From positions 13,127 through 77,126 of the forward strand of contig CAZEIH010000011.1 of NCBI GenBank assembly GCA_964512095.1: DNA of 64,000 nucleotides. Direction: 5' to 3'. Both the position numbers and the translations under genes were made by a program. Shown here in pieces: positions 26,024-35,204 of the stretch (positions are counted from its first letter, which is position 1; every line of letters starts with the position of its first letter). The notes beneath the pieces were generated by a model. That model was not told where the DNA came from. It did not search any database and saw nothing but the letters and a program-made list of their open reading frames with translations. The stretch is from DTU013 sp964512095. Its GTDB lineage: Bacteria > Bacillota > Clostridia > Acetivibrionales > DTU013.

Positions 26024-27247
26024 ATGAATTATAGAAAAATGGGCAAAAATGGGGACAATGTATCTGTACTTGGCTTTGGATGTATGCGGTTTCCTCATAC
26101 AAATGGAAGGATCGATATTGACAGAACTGAAAGACAGATATTGATGGCTTTAGATCAAGGAGTCAACTATTTTGATACAGCTCTATTATATCACGGGGGT
26201 AAAAGCGAAAGCATTCTTGGAGACATATTATCAAAGGGCTATAGGGATAGGGTGAAGATAGCCACAAAGCTTCCTCCGTTTATGGCTAATTCCCAAAGGG
26301 ATATGAACAACGTACTGGGGAACCAGCTAAAAAAGTTGAAGACTGATTATGTGGATTATTATCTACTCCATGCGGTAAATGACCTTGGTGGGTGGGAAAG
26401 GCTGAAACGCCTGGGTATCAGGGAATTTGCAGAAAAGGCAAAAAAAGACGGCAAAATTCTTAATTTTGGATTTTCTTTTCATGGCGACAAGGATGATTTT
26501 AAAGCTATTGTTGATGACTTTGACTGGGATATGTGCCAAATACAGTACAATTATATTGACGAGGATTTCCAGGCAGGAAGAGAAGGCTTGGAACATGCGG
26601 CTTCTAAGGGGATAGGCGTGGTAATTATGGAGCCCCTCAGAGGAGGCTCTCTTGTGCGAAAAATGCCACCTGAGATCCAGAGGATTTGGGATTCGGCGGA
26701 CGTTAAGAGGACGCCTGCTGATTGGGCTTTTAGATGGCTGTGGAACCAACCAGGGGTGACGACTGTGCTTTCCGGGATGAATGAGGAGACACAGATTGAA
26801 GAGAACACAGCACTGGCTGATATAGTTCGGCCAAATACGCTGACAGCAGAAGAACTGTCCTTGTATGAGGATGTAAGGTCGGAGTATTTTAGGCGTGTGA
26901 AGGTTGGATGCACCGGCTGTGGCTATTGTATACCGTGCCCCGCAGGTGTGGATATACCCTTCTGCTTTAGCTACTACAATGCCAAGCACTTCTTTAAAGC
27001 CAAGAATGCCCAGTGGCAATATACAGCATTTGCCGGAGGCCTTATGAGTGGTAAGCCTTCACTAGCCTCACAGTGCATTCAATGCGGTAAGTGCGAGAAG
27101 GTTTGCCCCCAGAAGCTTCCCGTTAGGGAGAAGCTGAAGGAGGTGGTTGCAGATATGGAGTCGTCTATATTCAAGCCGGCCATGTGGGCTGTCAGAAAGT
27201 ACTACTCAATACGGAGCGGAAGGAAAAAGCCTACTGGTGAGGAATGA
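26024..27247 (+). CDS. Aldo/keto reductase with two 4Fe-4S clusters
   Basis: A 407-residue protein. The N-terminal aldo/keto reductase barrel has GFGCMRFP, DTALLYHGGKSE (catalytic Asp, Tyr), KLP (catalytic Lys) and YLLH. The C-terminus carries ferredoxin-type cysteines: CTGCGYCIPCPAGVDIP and CIQCGKCEKVCPQKLP. Such oxidoreductases are common in anaerobes; the substrate is unknown. ATG 26024 is chosen because the family starts MxYRKxGKxG; the nearest GGAAGG is 14 nt upstream. Confidence 0.92.
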   Translation: MNYRKMGKNGDNVSVLGFGCMRFPHTNGRIDIDRTERQILMALDQGVNYFDTALLYHGGKSESILGDILSKGYRDRVKIATKLPPFMANSQRDMNNVLGNQLKKLKTDYVDYYLLHAVNDLGGWERLKRLGIREFAEKAKKDGKILNFGFSFHGDKDDFKAIVDDFDWDMCQIQYNYIDEDFQAGREGLEHAASKGIGVVIMEPLRGGSLVRKMPPEIQRIWDSADVKRTPADWAFRWLWNQPGVTTVLSGMNEETQIEENTALADIVRPNTLTAEELSLYEDVRSEYFRRVKVGCTGCGYCIPCPAGVDIPFCFSYYNAKHFFKAKNAQWQYTAFAGGLMSGKPSLASQCIQCGKCEKVCPQKLPVREKLKEVVADMESSIFKPAMWAVRKYYSIRSGRKKPTGEE

Positions 27248-27249
27248 GA

Positions 27250-27335
27250 GTCTTCAGAAGACGCTGACATCTATTAATTAACTTCCTTGGTCAGGTGGAG
27301 TTCGGTCTTCACCTGACTCCCTGAGCGAATTGACT
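27250..27335 (-). repeat. Multi-hairpin dispersed repeat, copy 5
   Basis: A shorter copy of about 86 bp right after the aldo/keto reductase stop: TCTTCAGAAGACGCTGACAT, then TTAATTAACTTCCTTGG, the GTCAGGTGGAG stem with one mismatch, and GAGCGAATTGACT. The CGAAGC segment of full copies is deleted. Confidence 0.82.
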
Positions 27336-27473
27336 CGAGCCACAAGCGAAAATACAGGTATAGTATTGTCCTTTGTTAATGCTTCAAAGCTGAGCATGGA
27401 TACAGTCCATGTTTATTTGATATATGGAGTGATTGTTGCTACAATGTAAGTATTATTTCCATGAGGCGATGTG

Positions 27474-27920
27474 ATGGATAGTGAAAGCGGGTTTAGGGAG
27501 ATATTGAGGCAGGAGGGCCTCAAGTACACGAAGCAACGGGCTTCGATACTGAGGATATTGACAGAGAGCGAACAGCCTGTTAGTGCAGAGCAGGTTTTTA
27601 TGAAGATGCAGAAAAACAGTGTAAACGCTAATTTGTCTACTGTTTATAGAATACTTGAATCCTTTGCATCCAAGAGCATCGTTGTCAAGGTGAATATTGG
27701 CTCGGATACAAAAGCGCTTTTTGAAATGAACAGCTCTGTTCACAAGCACCGTATGATATGTATGAACTGCAAGAGGATGACGTCGATAGAAGGTTGTCCC
27801 CTTGAGGAATATGAGAAAATGCTAGAGGAAAAGATGGGCTTCGATGTGACTGGTCATAAGCTTGAGATATATGGTTACTGTGAGAAATGTAAAGTTAAGA
27901 ACAAGAAGGACGGTCTATGA
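27474..27920 (+). CDS. Fur-family metalloregulator (Zur-like candidate)
   Basis: A 148-residue Fur-superfamily repressor. The winged helix (QRASILRILTES, NLSTVYRILESF) precedes the dimerisation domain. That domain has HKHRMICMNCKR and YCEKCKVK, the CxxC pairs of the structural zinc site. Fur, Zur and PerR cannot be told apart with certainty; the znuACB operon 8 kb away, with a 9-1-9 palindrome, makes Zur plausible. GAGG is 7 nt before the ATG at 27474. Confidence 0.88.
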   Translation: MDSESGFREILRQEGLKYTKQRASILRILTESEQPVSAEQVFMKMQKNSVNANLSTVYRILESFASKSIVVKVNIGSDTKALFEMNSSVHKHRMICMNCKRMTSIEGCPLEEYEKMLEEKMGFDVTGHKLEIYGYCEKCKVKNKKDGL

Positions 27921-28050
27921 CGGTCCTTTTAATAATTCAGCCATTCTTACTTAATTTGATGTAGAAAATAATGTATTGTTATGATATTATCATTCTCAAA
28001 CGTAGTATTTACATGCTAGAGAATCGGTAGATGAATTTTCGGATAAAAAA

Positions 28051-28152
28051 TAGTCAATTCGCTTCGCTCAGGGAGTCAGGTGGAGACCGAACTCCACCTG
28101 ACCAAGGAAGTTAATTAATAGATGTCGGTGTCTTCTGAAGACATAGATAAAA
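28051..28152 (+). repeat. Multi-hairpin dispersed repeat, copy 6
   Basis: A clean copy: AGTCAATTCGCTTCGCTCAG, the perfect 11-bp GTCAGGTGGAG stem with loop ACCGAA, AGGAAGTTAATTAATAG, the GTCTTCTGAAGAC palindrome and ATAGATAAAA. It lies 75 nt upstream of the thioesterase gene. Confidence 0.88.
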
Positions 28153-28227
28153 TTATAGGCAGTATGATTGATGGTGTGGGCGATTTTGGATATAATAGCG
28201 AGTGGGTAGTATTGAGGGGGTTATTCA

Positions 28228-28995
28228 TTGGAGCAGTGTGTACTTCACAAGAATACATATACAATTGGTTACAGTGATGTTGATTTCACAAAGGATCTGA
28301 AATGCAGCACCCTGTTCGGATATTTTCAGGATACTGCCAGCGAGGCGGCGGACAAGCTTGGTGCAGGGGTAGATACCCTTGCTGAGAGGTATTCTGTAGC
28401 CTGGGTACTTACTCGTATTCGTGTGGAGTTTGACAGAAGTCCTAAATGGAATGAAAATATTACTGTGGAAACCTGGCCACATTTGCCGGGAAAGCTTGAG
28501 TTCGAGAGGGATTACAGAGTTAGTGATGAACAGGGAAATGTTATAATAAAGGCTGTTTCAAACTGGATCCTATTCGACATACATACTAGAGAAATTAGAA
28601 GAAGCGACTTTATTGAGATGAACCATCCTATCTACATCCAGGAGCATGCATTAGATTGCAGGCTTGGCAAGCTGAAGTCCTTTGGGCAGGTAGAGGAGGT
28701 TTATAGAAAGCTGATAGGCTATAGTGATGTAGATTTTTATGGGCACATAAACAACTCTAGATATATCGATTATATAATGGATTGCTTTCCGGTAGAAAGC
28801 CACAAAAAGTACAGGCTTAAAGCAATAGAGGTCAATTATATTAAGGAGGCGTTCCCGGGTGATACGCTGGTGCTTTACCGGGATATTTCGCAAGCTGTAT
28901 CTGATATGGTTTACATAGAAGGTGTGAATGAGACTGACGGCAAGCCTTCATTTAAAGCAAGAATTGAAATAGCACCAAGGCAGGCGCAGAAATAA
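28228..28995 (+). CDS. Acyl-ACP thioesterase
   Basis: A 255-residue double-hotdog protein of the bacterial acyl-ACP thioesterase (FatA/FatB-like) family. Hotdog 1 has YSDVDFTKDLKCSTLFGYFQD, VAWVLTRIRVEFDR and VETWPHLPGKLEFERDY; hotdog 2 has YSDVDFYGHINNSRYIDYIMD. It releases fatty acids from acyl carrier protein. Start is TTG 28228 with GAGGGGG 7 nt upstream. The last codons are the first unit of a 23-bp tandem repeat that continues beyond the stop. Confidence 0.9.
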   Translation: MEQCVLHKNTYTIGYSDVDFTKDLKCSTLFGYFQDTASEAADKLGAGVDTLAERYSVAWVLTRIRVEFDRSPKWNENITVETWPHLPGKLEFERDYRVSDEQGNVIIKAVSNWILFDIHTREIRRSDFIEMNHPIYIQEHALDCRLGKLKSFGQVEEVYRKLIGYSDVDFYGHINNSRYIDYIMDCFPVESHKKYRLKAIEVNYIKEAFPGDTLVLYRDISQAVSDMVYIEGVNETDGKPSFKARIEIAPRQAQK

Positions 28996-29103
28996 CACCA
29001 AGGCAGGCGCAGAAATAGCACCAAGGCAGGCGCAGAAATAGCACCAAGGCAGGCGCAGAAATAGCACCAAGGCAATGTACAGAAATATCACCAAGGTAGT
29101 AAC
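28969..29103. repeat. 23-bp tandem repeat over the thioesterase 3' end
   Basis: About six copies of a 23-bp unit (core AGCACCAAGGCAGGCGCAG), starting at 28969, 28992, 29015, 29038, 29061 (24 bp, diverged) and 29085 (partial). The first unit encodes the protein's C-terminus IAPRQAQK; the stop TAA arises in unit 2. Units 1-4 are nearly identical, showing recent slippage expansion. Confidence 0.92.
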
Positions 29104-29217
29104 AGGATAGTTACGGTTTACAGTTAATGTACTTGTTGTAGTACGTGTCGGTACATATCAAATTGGCATGTGTTCGCAAGTCTAAATAAATGAAATTAAT
29201 TTTACCAGGAGGCAAAT

Positions 29218-31200
29218 ATGAACAAAACTGAGTTATTGACAATCAACACAATACGTCTATTGTCCGCAGAAGCGGTTCAAAAGGCGAACTCCGGCCATCC
29301 CGGCCTTCCTATGGGAGCCGCACCGATGGCATACACCCTTTGGGCTAAAAATATGAAGCACAATCCCTCCGATCCTGGCTGGGATGACCGTGACAGATTC
29401 ATATTATCGGCAGGCCATGGTTCGATGCTAATCTATTCACTGCTGCACGTATTTGGTTATGGTCTGAGTATCGACGATCTTAAAGATTTCAGGCAGGCTG
29501 ACAGCCTTACTCCCGGACATCCCGAATATGGTCACACCAAGGGAGTTGAAATAACGACAGGTCCTCTGGGACAGGGTCTTGCCAATGGCGTAGGTATGGC
29601 AATGACTGAAGCATATCTGGCAAAGAAGTTCAATCGTCCGGGTTATAATGTTGCCGATCACTATACCTACGTGTTGTCCGGGGATGGATGCATGATGGAG
29701 GGCGTGAGCTCTGAGGCTGCCTCTCTGGCTGGTACTCTCGGCTTAGGAAAGCTTATTGTTTTGTATGATTCAAACAATATTACAATTGAAGGTTCCACCG
29801 ATATAGCCTTCCGTGAGAATGTAGCAAAACGGTTTGAAGCATATGGCTGGCAGACACTGAGGGTGGAGGACGGAACTAGTATTGCAGATATTGATGCTGC
29901 TATCAAGGAAGCAAAGGCTGATACAGAAAGGCCTACACTGATTGAAATAAAGACTCAGATTGGCTACGGAAGTCCCAAACAGGGAATGGCATCTGCTCAC
30001 GGCGAGCCTCTGGGAGTAGATAATATAAAAGCCTCCAAGGTAAACTATGGATGGGAATATGAAGAAGAGTTCTGTGTACCTGATGAAGTTAGGGAACATA
30101 TGGCTCAGGTTATGGACAATGGTGCAAAGCAAGAGAACGAATGGAATGAAATGCTGAAGGCATATAGAAAGGAATATCCTGAGCTTGCTGGTGAGTGGGA
30201 TGACTGGAAGGGAAGGGATTTCTCAAAAGAGCTTTTGGATAACAGTGACTACTGGAGCTATGACAGCAAAGCTAACGCAACGAGGAATTCCTCCAGTGAG
30301 GTGCTCAATAAGTTGGCAGGGCTTGTGCCAAACATTATTGGTGGCTCGGCAGATCTGGCACCTTCAAACAAATCTTACATGAAGGAAAAAGGGGACTTTT
30401 CAAGAGAAGACCATAGTGGAGCCAACCTGCACTTTGGTGTTCGCGAGCATGCAATGGCCGCAATTGCCAACGGTATTGCCGCTCATGGAAGGCTGGCACC
30501 TTACGTTGCGACCTTCTTCGTATTCTGTGATTATATGAAGCCATCAATGAGGCTTGCAGCGTTGATGAAGCTGCCTGTGACATATATACTTACACATGAC
30601 AGTATTGGTGTGGGAGAAGATGGTCCTACTCACCAGCCGGTTGAACAGCTGGCGTCATTGAGGAGTATACCCAATTTTGTGGTTTTCCGTCCGTGTGACG
30701 CTAAGGAATCAGCAGCAGGCTGGTATGCTGCAATGTCCAGAAAGAGTTCGCCGACAGCTCTTATCCTTACCAGACAGAATCTGCCACAGCTTGAGATGAC
30801 AGGTATAGATGCCCTTAAGGGTGCGTATGTTATACTCGATTCAGGGAAGAAGCCGGAAATAATACTTATGGCTTCTGGTTCCGAAGTCCAGTTGGTTTAT
30901 GAAGCAGGCAAGAAGTTAATTGAACAGGGAGTTGCTGCACGCGTGGTAAGCATGCCATCCTGGGAATTGTTTGAGGAACAGGATGCTTCATATAAGGAAT
31001 CTGTTTTCCCATGCGATGTTACCAAGAGATTGGCGGTGGAAGCTGCTTCCTCCTTTGGCTGGCACAAGTATACGGGAATGCAGGGAGATGTCATCTCCAT
31101 AGACCATTTTGGAGAGTCAGCACCGGCAAGTGCCCTATTCAAAAAGTACGGCTTTACTGTTGAAAATGTTTTTGAGAAAGCTATGAAGCTGTTGAAGTAA
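29218..31200 (+). CDS. tkt: Transketolase
   Basis: A full-length 660-residue thiamine-diphosphate enzyme of the pentose phosphate pathway. It has the N-terminal signature (ANSGHPGLPMGAAPMAY), TPP motif GDGCMMEG, the pyrimidine-domain GVREHAMAAIANGIA, and DSIGVGEDGPTHQPVEQL. It shuttles two-carbon units and would feed xylose and arabinose carbon from the nearby glycosidases into glycolysis. CCAGGAGG is 7 nt before the ATG. Confidence 0.97.
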   Translation: MNKTELLTINTIRLLSAEAVQKANSGHPGLPMGAAPMAYTLWAKNMKHNPSDPGWDDRDRFILSAGHGSMLIYSLLHVFGYGLSIDDLKDFRQADSLTPGHPEYGHTKGVEITTGPLGQGLANGVGMAMTEAYLAKKFNRPGYNVADHYTYVLSGDGCMMEGVSSEAASLAGTLGLGKLIVLYDSNNITIEGSTDIAFRENVAKRFEAYGWQTLRVEDGTSIADIDAAIKEAKADTERPTLIEIKTQIGYGSPKQGMASAHGEPLGVDNIKASKVNYGWEYEEEFCVPDEVREHMAQVMDNGAKQENEWNEMLKAYRKEYPELAGEWDDWKGRDFSKELLDNSDYWSYDSKANATRNSSSEVLNKLAGLVPNIIGGSADLAPSNKSYMKEKGDFSREDHSGANLHFGVREHAMAAIANGIAAHGRLAPYVATFFVFCDYMKPSMRLAALMKLPVTYILTHDSIGVGEDGPTHQPVEQLASLRSIPNFVVFRPCDAKESAAGWYAAMSRKSSPTALILTRQNLPQLEMTGIDALKGAYVILDSGKKPEIILMASGSEVQLVYEAGKKLIEQGVAARVVSMPSWELFEEQDASYKESVFPCDVTKRLAVEAASSFGWHKYTGMQGDVISIDHFGESAPASALFKKYGFTVENVFEKAMKLLK

Positions 31201-31210
31201 AATATATAAA

Positions 31211-31276
31211 GGCCGGATTTTCATGTACCGGTATGCTATAGGCATGCGGGCAAGGAAATTCCGGCTATTATTTTTT
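31211..31276 (+). terminator. Terminator of tkt
   Basis: GGCCGGATTTTC pairs with GGAAATTCCGGC across a branched loop that holds GCATGC-type palindromes, followed by TATTATTTTTT. Confidence 0.65.
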
Positions 31277-31282
31277 ACTACG

Positions 31283-31447
31283 CCCTCTAGCTCACATTTA
31301 GACAACCAGATGGTGGAGGTTTACCCTCTAGCTCACATTCAGACAACCAGATGGTGGAGGTTTACCCTCTAGCTCACATTTAGACAACCAGATGGTGGAG
31401 GTTTACCCTCTAGCCCACATTCAGACAAACCAGATGGTGGAGGGGCA
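31283..31447. repeat. Four tandem 41-bp units upstream of the GH43 gene
   Basis: Units begin at 31283, 31324, 31365 and 31406 with an exact 41-bp period. Each contains CCCTCTAGCTCACATT, then GACAACCAGATGGTGGAGG with the small palindrome ACCA-GA-TGGT. Units differ by one to three bases. The CCTCTAGCNTCACA core also appears in the array before pstS. The array lies between the tkt terminator and the GH43 start. Confidence 0.92.
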
Positions 31448-31488
31448 TTATAATACTAACTATACATATAGAGATAGGAGTGTTTTTA

Positions 31489-32910
31489 GTGAAAACAAAA
31501 AAGCAAGGCTTTAACCCGTATCTTCCATCGTGGGAGTATATCCCAGACGGAGAACCTTATGTATTTAACGGTAGAGTCTATATTTACGGCTCTCACGACC
31601 GCTTTAATGGCTATGTTTATTGCATGAACGATTATGTATGCTGGTCTGCACCGGTGGATGAACTAGGTGATTGGCGTTATGAAGGTGTGATTTACAAAAA
31701 AACTCAGGATCCGTTGAACCCTGACGGACATATGTGCCTCTATGCACCTGATGTCACGGTGGGGCCGGATGGCCGGTATTATCTGTACTATGTTCTCGAC
31801 AAGGTATCAGTTGTGTCAGTAGCTGTATGTGATACTCCAGCCGGTAAGTATGAATTCTACGGATATGTTCATTATGCGGATGGTACACGTTTAGGACAAA
31901 GAGAGGGCGATCAGCCTCAGTTCGACCCAGGAGTGCTTACGGAAGGTGAAGTAACCTACCTTTACACCGGGTTTTGTCCGAGGGGGGACAAATCGAGAAA
32001 AGGTGCTATGGCAACTGTCCTTGACAAAGATATGCTTACCATATTGGAGGAACCAGTGTTTGTTGCGCCAAGCGAACCATACAGCGAAGGCAGTGGGTAC
32101 GAAGGTCATCAGTTCTTTGAGGCCCCATCCATCAGGAAGAGAGGGGATACCTATTATTTCGTCTACTCCTCTATCGTTTTCCATGAATTGTGTTATGCCA
32201 CTAGTAATCATCCTACTAAGGGGTTTGTTTATAGGGGAGTGATTGTGAGCAATAGCGATCTTCATATCGACACATATAAACCTGCTGAAAAACCAATGTT
32301 CTATGGTGCGAACAATCACGGAAGTATTGTTGAAATAGAAGGCCAGTGGTATATATTCTACCACAGGCATACCAATGGAACGAATTTCAGTCGCCAGGCT
32401 TGTGTTGAGCCCATTGAATTCCTGAAGGACGGCTCTATTCCCCAGGTTATGATGACCTCCTGTGGATCCAATGGAGGGCCTCTTGTAGGGAAGGGGGAAT
32501 ACCCAACTTACATCGCCTGCAATCTGTTCTGCAGTGAGGAATCTTTATACACGGATTGGACCGCATCGTGGATGAACAACCAGTTCCCGAAGATTACTCA
32601 GGACGGTAGAGATGGGGATGAAGAGATCGGCTATATTGCCAATATGAAGGACTCAGCTACTGCAGGCTTTAAGTATTTTGACTGCAAGGGGATAACAAGG
32701 GTGAAAATTAAAGCCCGGGGGTATGCTTACGGTGCCTTCGAGGTAAAGACCTCCTGGAACGGAGAGCCTTTAGGAAGAATTCAGATAGAATCCTCGAATA
32801 TATGGAAGGAATACATAGCCGATATTTCTATTCCGGACGGAGTACAGGCTCTATATTTCACATACACAGGTGATGGAAGTGCACACTTTGGATCATTTAC
32901 GCTGGAATAA
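31489..32910 (+). CDS. GH43 glycosidase (xylosidase/arabinofuranosidase) with C-terminal beta-sandwich
   Basis: A 473-residue glycoside hydrolase family 43 protein. The five-bladed propeller (about 1-320) shows VYIYGSHDRF near the start, the catalytic-type LYAPDVTVGPDGRYYLYY (Asp) and GHQFFEAPSIRK (Glu acid). The last 120 residues form a CBM6-like sandwich (GFKYFDCKGITRVKIKARGY). It likely trims xylo- or arabino-oligosaccharides; no signal peptide is present, so cytoplasmic. Start GTG 31489 has AGGAG 8 nt upstream. A tandem array precedes it. Confidence 0.9.
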   Translation: MKTKKQGFNPYLPSWEYIPDGEPYVFNGRVYIYGSHDRFNGYVYCMNDYVCWSAPVDELGDWRYEGVIYKKTQDPLNPDGHMCLYAPDVTVGPDGRYYLYYVLDKVSVVSVAVCDTPAGKYEFYGYVHYADGTRLGQREGDQPQFDPGVLTEGEVTYLYTGFCPRGDKSRKGAMATVLDKDMLTILEEPVFVAPSEPYSEGSGYEGHQFFEAPSIRKRGDTYYFVYSSIVFHELCYATSNHPTKGFVYRGVIVSNSDLHIDTYKPAEKPMFYGANNHGSIVEIEGQWYIFYHRHTNGTNFSRQACVEPIEFLKDGSIPQVMMTSCGSNGGPLVGKGEYPTYIACNLFCSEESLYTDWTASWMNNQFPKITQDGRDGDEEIGYIANMKDSATAGFKYFDCKGITRVKIKARGYAYGAFEVKTSWNGEPLGRIQIESSNIWKEYIADISIPDGVQALYFTYTGDGSAHFGSFTLE

Positions 32911-32931
32911 GCAGGCTGCTAGAGAAAGTAG

Positions 32932-32967
32932 AAAGGGCTGTCTCAAGTAAGCTTGAGCAGCCCTTTT
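32932..32967 (+). terminator. Terminator of the GH43 gene
   Basis: AAAGGGCTG-CTCAAG pairs with CTTGAG-CAGCCCTTT, with one bulge and a 4-nt loop, ending in a TTTT run. Confidence 0.85.
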
Positions 32968-33001
32968 GTAGTTGTTTTATGGCTATGTTCCATTTCCACT
33001 A

Positions 33002-33199
33002 TCAGACTCTGATATCTATGCTACCACCTTTATGTGGCGAGACGGAGCTTTCCATTATTTTTGCGTTGGTGCTTTGGAAACCCTGAAGCAACGCGTTCAT
33101 GGACTGCGCATCCTGACTGAGGTTTTTGTTAAGTGTCGCTATTCCAATAGCTTGTCGTATGCTTCCTATATTGTGTTGTAATGCATTGTTTATTTCCAT
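33002..33199 (-). CDS. YjfB-like putative motility peptide
   Basis: A 65-residue protein starting MEINNALQHNIGS and ending SPHKGGSIDIRV. The C-terminal PHxGxxIDI signature and the helical N-terminal half match the small YjfB family (annotated putative motility protein), whose members sit in flagellated Firmicutes. GGAGGTG is 5 nt upstream of ATG 33199. No flagellar genes are nearby. Function is unproven. Confidence 0.7.
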   Translation of the reverse strand: MEINNALQHNIGSIRQAIGIATLNKNLSQDAQSMNALLQGFQSTNAKIMESSVSPHKGGSIDIRV

Positions 33200-33440
33200 G
33201 TGGACACCTCCAGTCAATCCTCTTCCAATTGGCGTCGTCCTACGATATAGTACAATTATACCATCAAATTCCTTACCTTTATAGGGGCCTATAGTACTAT
33301 TTTTTCATATGGCAGTGCTGTTTAGCGACTGTAATGAACAGGACTCAAACTAATGTATGTACATAAATTTGTTGTAAATAGTCTGTTGTGTGGCATTGAA
33401 ATAAGATATTCACAGGGGTAGTATATAAATAATAAGACCG

Positions 33441-33549
33441 TAGTCAACTCGCTTCGTTCTGGGAGTCGGGTGGAATTTAGTCTCCGCCTGACCGAGGAAG
33501 TTACCAACCTATGGAGGTCAGCGTCTTCTGAAGAAATAGATAAAAAATA
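33441..33549 (+). repeat. Multi-hairpin dispersed repeat, copy 7 (diverged)
   Basis: Copy with several stem changes (GTCGGGTGGAATTTAG...CCGCCTGACC), the linker CGAGGAAGTTACC, a degenerate CCAACCTATGGAGG palindrome and GTCTTCTGAAGAAATAGATAA. It ends 15 nt before the ATG of the solute-binding protein gene and abuts its ribosome-binding site. Confidence 0.75.
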
Positions 33550-33563
33550 GGGAGAAAGCTATC

Positions 33564-35144
33564 ATGAAAAAGAAAAAGATGATTATAATGGCTGTGGGTC
33601 TACTGTTGGTTATTGCTGCTGTCATTATAGTGTTTATATTAACTAACTGTGGCACTAAGGAGGAGGGGGAGGATTTTCTTCCGGAAGAATGGCAGTCGGA
33701 TGCTGGTAAGCTTTCTGAAACGACGCTCACCTTTTACATAAATGGAAAGAAACAGATTGTACATGAGGAAATTCTTGAAGCAGTGAACCTGAAGTTGGGA
33801 AATGAGCTTAATGCTAAGCTGGACTTCAAATTTTACTGGGAGTACTATGATAATTTTCTTGACAGGATAAGGAGGGATAATGCGTCAGGTACATCCTGCG
33901 ATGCTTTTTTCTATACTCCTGAAATCAAAGTTCCCATAAATACGCTAGTTCAAGAGGGACTCATACAGGATGTTACTGAAACTTTTCCCCGGTATGCCCC
34001 AGGCTATTACAATCAATTCAACAAAGATGACATAAAGGCTATGAAGGTGAATGGGGGCATATATATTGTGCCATCCAGAATGCCTTCTGCTGACATGAAG
34101 TGTGCCCTGGTTCGCCAGGATTTAATGGAGAAATACAATATACCTGAGATACATAGCTATGATGATTTCGAGGTTTATCTTGATGCTATTACGAAAAATG
34201 AGAAGGATATGATACCGTTGCGCTATCGCAATACCAGCATGTGGCTGTTTGCTGATTTGTACGGGTATGTGGCGTTGGACCATAATCCTGGACTAGTGTA
34301 TAAATGGGACGATCCATCTATGAAGATAGTGGCATGGGAGCAAACCCCCGAATTCCCAAAATGTCTTGAGCGATTGCAAAAATGGTACGATAATGGATAT
34401 ATGGGCGATAAGGGCACTCTGGAGGGTGTGTTGGGTATTTTTGATGCTGATATGTCATGTGAATATGATCTGTTTGTCGCAGATGGAAAATCGGCTTCAT
34501 TTATTGCTAATCCCTCAGAAGAGGCACATTTTAATACACTGCTCGAAAGTAAGGGAATCACGGACATCAGCTATAGAGCATACCCATTGTACGAAGGGTA
34601 TTCAGTAAGAAATCCTATTACGGAATCAGGAATTGTGATCAATGCTAAGTCCAGGAATACTGAAAGAGTACTTATGTTTATTGATTGGCTTCAATCGGAG
34701 GAGGAAAATTATGATCTGCTGATGTATGGTAAGGAGGGCACACATTATATCGATATGGGCGGCTATATCGAATCTCCTGCAGATGCTACAACAACATTTT
34801 TAGAATGGACCTGGAAGACACCTTTTGAAAACATTGATAGACAGCGTAATAATAATCCCGAACTCAACAAGGCATTAGCGCGATATACCAATATGATTAA
34901 TAGTAGTACGAAGTATCCTCCGCATTCCGGCTTCATCCCTGATTACTCTTCCGTGGAAACGATTTACAATAGCAGATGGTTTGGCCACATGCGTCCAGAG
35001 AATCTAATTTACAATGGCATATTTCCTGATGATGACGAAATGGATGAAATAATTGAGGAACAGAAGGCGCTGGGAGTTGATAATCTGGTTGCGGAGATAC
35101 AAAACCAGCTGAATGAATATTTGGCTAAGTATGGCGAAAAGTGA
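33564..35144 (+). CDS. Extracellular solute-binding protein, LipO/oligosaccharide type
   Basis: A 526-residue protein with an N-terminal hydrophobic anchor (residues 6-27) followed by Cys29, possibly a lipid site although TNC is an atypical lipobox. The body resembles large family-1 solute-binding proteins of the LipO/YtcQ group: SCDAFFYTPE, GGIYIVPSRMP, RQDLMEKYNIPEI, then a C-terminal region with TPFENIDRQR and KYPPHSGFIPDYS. These feed oligosaccharide ABC permeases, but no permease genes are adjacent. GGGAGAAAG precedes the ATG. Confidence 0.82.
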   Translation: MKKKKMIIMAVGLLLVIAAVIIVFILTNCGTKEEGEDFLPEEWQSDAGKLSETTLTFYINGKKQIVHEEILEAVNLKLGNELNAKLDFKFYWEYYDNFLDRIRRDNASGTSCDAFFYTPEIKVPINTLVQEGLIQDVTETFPRYAPGYYNQFNKDDIKAMKVNGGIYIVPSRMPSADMKCALVRQDLMEKYNIPEIHSYDDFEVYLDAITKNEKDMIPLRYRNTSMWLFADLYGYVALDHNPGLVYKWDDPSMKIVAWEQTPEFPKCLERLQKWYDNGYMGDKGTLEGVLGIFDADMSCEYDLFVADGKSASFIANPSEEAHFNTLLESKGITDISYRAYPLYEGYSVRNPITESGIVINAKSRNTERVLMFIDWLQSEEENYDLLMYGKEGTHYIDMGGYIESPADATTTFLEWTWKTPFENIDRQRNNNPELNKALARYTNMINSSTKYPPHSGFIPDYSSVETIYNSRWFGHMRPENLIYNGIFPDDDEMDEIIEEQKALGVDNLVAEIQNQLNEYLAKYGEK

Positions 35145-35204
35145 GATGTTCGGGGAAAATGTGTTGACAAAATATGGTTTATGGTAGCATTATAACCATG
35201 CACA

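Noticed and set aside
28969..29103. CRISPR array
   Set aside because: Units are directly contiguous 23-mers with no spacers.
29129..29155. GTAC-rich palindromes upstream of tkt as an operator
   Set aside because: Several GTAC motifs can pair in more than one way, but none gives a clear symmetrical site near a promoter.
31283..31447. CRISPR array
   Set aside because: The units repeat over their full 41 bp without unique spacers, and no cas genes are present.
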